A stretch of DNA of 64,000 nucleotides from JASGCL01 sp965203915 (GTDB lineage: Bacteria > Pseudomonadota > Alphaproteobacteria > JASGCL01), in contig OZ241918.1 of the NCBI GenBank assembly GCA_965203915.1, positions 1,054,001-1,118,000 of the forward strand, read 5' to 3'. The notes beneath the pieces were generated by a model, which was not told the origin of the DNA, searched no databases, and saw nothing but the letters and a program-made list of their open reading frames with translations. The position numbers and the translations under genes are program-made. Below are positions 62,212-64,000 of this stretch, piece after piece. Every line of letters begins with the position of its first letter. Within the stretch, counting starts at the first letter, position 1.

Positions 62212-64000
62212 TTACGACTTAAGTTTTTCATTTTTTATATCATAAGGACATTCGGCGATAATCTCGGCCGTTCTGTCCGCGCCCAACGATGGCACCACAA
62301 ATTTCGCACCCATTTTATCATGTTGCGGCTTGATATAGGCAAAGGTCAATGCCGCCCCAACCCGCCGCCCGTAGGCACCGCCCGTGGTAACGCCAATACG
62401 TTCCTGTCCCATGAAGACGGGTTCGTTACCAAGCATATCGTGGTCGGCATCTGATAATTTTAACATAACCAATTTATAACGCGCGGTGCCGTTTTTAACT
62501 TTTAAAACGGCATCCTTGCCCACAAAATTTTTATTAAAATCAACGAAACGTTCCATCTTGGCTTCGATGGGTCCCAATTCATTGGTTAACTCCGAACCCA
62601 AGCCGCGATAACCTTTTTCCAGCCTCAAGCTATTGATGGCGTAAAGACCAATGTCACGAACATTTTTACCCTGCGCTGATTGCCAGATAGCATCATAAAG
62701 TTTTAACATATCGCTCGGCTTATGATAAATCTCCCACCCCAATTCACCAACATAATTGACGCGCAAGGCTATAGCCTTGACCCCCGCCAAGGTTATTTCT
62801 TGCCCCGTTAACCAAGCAAATTCATCGCTGGTCAATTTGCTTTGGGTCAAGGGTTGCAAAATATTGCGTGCTTCGGGGCCCGCCACGACCAGCACGCTAT
62901 AATCTTTGGTTACATCGTTCAGCGTAACGTTTTTCCCTTTTAAGCCGCGCGATAACACATCGGTATCACGCACCCTGTCAGACGCACCGCTCATCAACAT
63001 AAATTTCTTGTCAGATATTCTAAACATCGTGAATTCTGATGTATAAACCCCGCCAGGCGTCAGGGCGTGGGTTAAAATAATACCGCCATCTTTTTTGGGT
63101 AATTTGTTCGTGGTTAACTCGTCGAGCATCGCCGCCGCATCAGCCCCCTCCACCAAAAATTTGCTAAATGATGACATGTTGGCAATCCCCGCCCCCGTCA
63201 TCACCGCCTTGCATTCTTCATCAACCATGGGTTTCGCATTATTATGACGGAAACTATAATTTTCTTTTTCGCCTTGCGGGCTGAACCATTTAACGCGTTC
63301 CCAACCATGAATTTCGGCAAACACGCCGCCTTTTTTCTTTTCGGTCGCGGTCAGGGGTGTTTCGGTAATGGGGCGGCCCGCATCGTGATATTCGCCAGGG
63401 CAATGGCAATGATACATATGCTGATAATCGTCTATCGATTTGGCATCGGTATAATGCCCCAACGCCCAATCGCCAAAACGGCGTGGGTCAAATGGTCGCA
63501 TGTTAATTTCCGATTGGCCATGCACTATCCACTGCGCCAAATATTTGCCATTGCCCGCCCCTTGCGCCACGCCGATGGAAGCCCCCGTCGCCATCCAAAA
63601 ATTATCCAACCCCGCGGCAGGGCCCATCAACACATTGCCATCGGGCGTGTGGGTGATGGGACCAGAGATAACTTTTTTAATGCCAGAGGTCGCAAACAAG
63701 GGAAAACGCTCGCCCGCCCTCTCCAGCCAGGGTATCAACCTATCCATCTCTGGCTCGAACAGGGCATTTTCAAATTCGGCGGGGGGAATACCACCGTTAT
63801 CTTGGAAAGAAATTTTTGCTTCGCTTCTTTCGTATGGCCCCACCAAAATACCGTCGCGTTCTTGACGCAAATAAGCATGAGAATAAGGGTCGCGAATAAC
63901 CGGCAATTCTTTGCCCGATAGTTTATTAAAATCAACCACCTCTTTCACCGTTTCGGTAACGATATATTGGTGCATCATGTTTGACATGGGGGCGCGCTTG
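62212..64000 (-). CDS. Dimethylglycine/sarcosine dehydrogenase-like GcvT-family protein (C-terminal part, cut by window edge)
   Basis: The frame is open through the right edge (KRAPMSNMMHQYIVTE reads straight off the end), so the methionines near 63987 are internal. The visible ~596 residues hold the end of the FAD/DAO domain (HQYIVTETV, ISGPITHTPDGNVLMGPAAGLDNFWMATGASIGVAQGAG) and then the GcvT-like folate domain (TGAGIANMSSFSKFLVEG, GVYTSEFTMFRI, VNYVGELGWEIYHKP, SLRLEKGYRGLGSEL) and a C-terminal beta barrel (TTGGAYGRRVGAALTFAYI). Such enzymes oxidise dimethylglycine or sarcosine and pass formaldehyde to THF. The FAD-attachment region lies outside the window. It fits the betaine-demethylation theme. 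Confidence 0.88.
   Translation of the reverse strand, partial: KRAPMSNMMHQYIVTETVKEVVDFNKLSGKELPVIRDPYSHAYLRQERDGILVGPYERSEAKISFQDNGGIPPAEFENALFEPEMDRLIPWLERAGERFPLFATSGIKKVISGPITHTPDGNVLMGPAAGLDNFWMATGASIGVAQGAGNGKYLAQWIVHGQSEINMRPFDPRRFGDWALGHYTDAKSIDDYQHMYHCHCPGEYHDAGRPITETPLTATEKKKGGVFAEIHGWERVKWFSPQGEKENYSFRHNNAKPMVDEECKAVMTGAGIANMSSFSKFLVEGADAAAMLDELTTNKLPKKDGGIILTHALTPGGVYTSEFTMFRISDKKFMLMSGASDRVRDTDVLSRGLKGKNVTLNDVTKDYSVLVVAGPEARNILQPLTQSKLTSDEFAWLTGQEITLAGVKAIALRVNYVGELGWEIYHKPSDMLKLYDAIWQSAQGKNVRDIGLYAINSLRLEKGYRGLGSELTNELGPIEAKMERFVDFNKNFVGKDAVLKVKNGTARYKLVMLKLSDADHDMLGNEPVFMGQERIGVTTGGAYGRRVGAALTFAYIKPQHDKMGAKFVVPSLGADRTAEIIAECPYDIKNEKLKS

Overview
The window looks like a chromosomal segment of an alphaproteobacterium with moderate to low G+C, probably marine or host-associated. 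The evidence is the gene content: an alphaproteobacterial TIGR02186 membrane protein, a DksA with a degenerate zinc finger, a HIG1-type twin-transmembrane protein beside a PduO cobalamin adenosyltransferase, non-pyrrolysine MttB-family methyltransferase components and a large GcvT/dimethylglycine-dehydrogenase-like protein. Poly-A/T tracts are frequent and many genes lack a clear Shine-Dalgarno sequence. The exact order cannot be fixed from the sequence alone.

Layout. 1-6.2 kb (minus): corrinoid/folate one-carbon genes (MetF-like reductase cut by the left edge, RACo-like corrinoid activator, methyltetrahydrofolate:corrinoid methyltransferase), interrupted by an AT-rich BcgI-like two-gene restriction-modification system. 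6.4-8.7 kb: accessory genes (double cupin, an OGG-fold-like protein, a GH46 chitosanase, a C-terminal remnant of a GFA-family gene). 8.8-16.9 kb: DNA ligase, a T4 endonuclease V-like UV glycosylase, a DadA/PuuB-like oxidoreductase, argB, ruvA and the rpmF-plsX-fabH group. 17-19.5 kb: a polyamine-type binding protein and an omega-aminotransferase. 19.6-24.3 kb: a four-gene glycan cluster. 24.4-27.6 kb: Lon-domain protein, MFS efflux pump, Smr protein, small Spy-like protein. 27.7-31 kb: rpmH-rnpA-yidC-engB. 31-41.6 kb: alaS, MATE pump, a short MazG-like protein, rsh, acpS, PduO, HIG1 protein, icd and a Rhizobium-type asparaginase, then tRNA-Ser. 42-47.9 kb: class II aldolase, DUF1178, the MttB-like methyltransferase divergent from a PuuA-like glutamine synthetase homologue, and ccmH/ccmG. 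48.2-53.2 kb: mreC-mreD-mrdA-rodA and dksA. 53.3-62.1 kb: a NAMPT-type phosphoribosyltransferase, rnd, cysS, grpE, tRNA-Gln, gmhA, prfB with its programmed +1 frameshift, TauE/SafE-TIGR02186-glutaredoxin. The right edge cuts a dimethylglycine-dehydrogenase-like gene.

Taken together, MttB-like protein, activator, methyltetrahydrofolate methyltransferase, MetF and the GcvT-type dehydrogenase suggest stepwise demethylation of a methylated amine such as glycine betaine, with methyl groups fed into tetrahydrofolate. The corrinoid carrier protein itself is not in the window. A second catabolic theme is polyamine/amine use (PotF-like binding protein, omega-aminotransferase, PuuA-like ligase, PuuB-like oxidase), scattered over three loci. 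The most unusual elements are the restriction system sitting inside the one-carbon operon, arginine-rich tails shared by three corrinoid-pathway proteins, the GH46 chitosanase and T4-type UV glycosylase, and several promoters whose -10 box lies only 5-9 bases before the start codon (candidate leaderless mRNAs).
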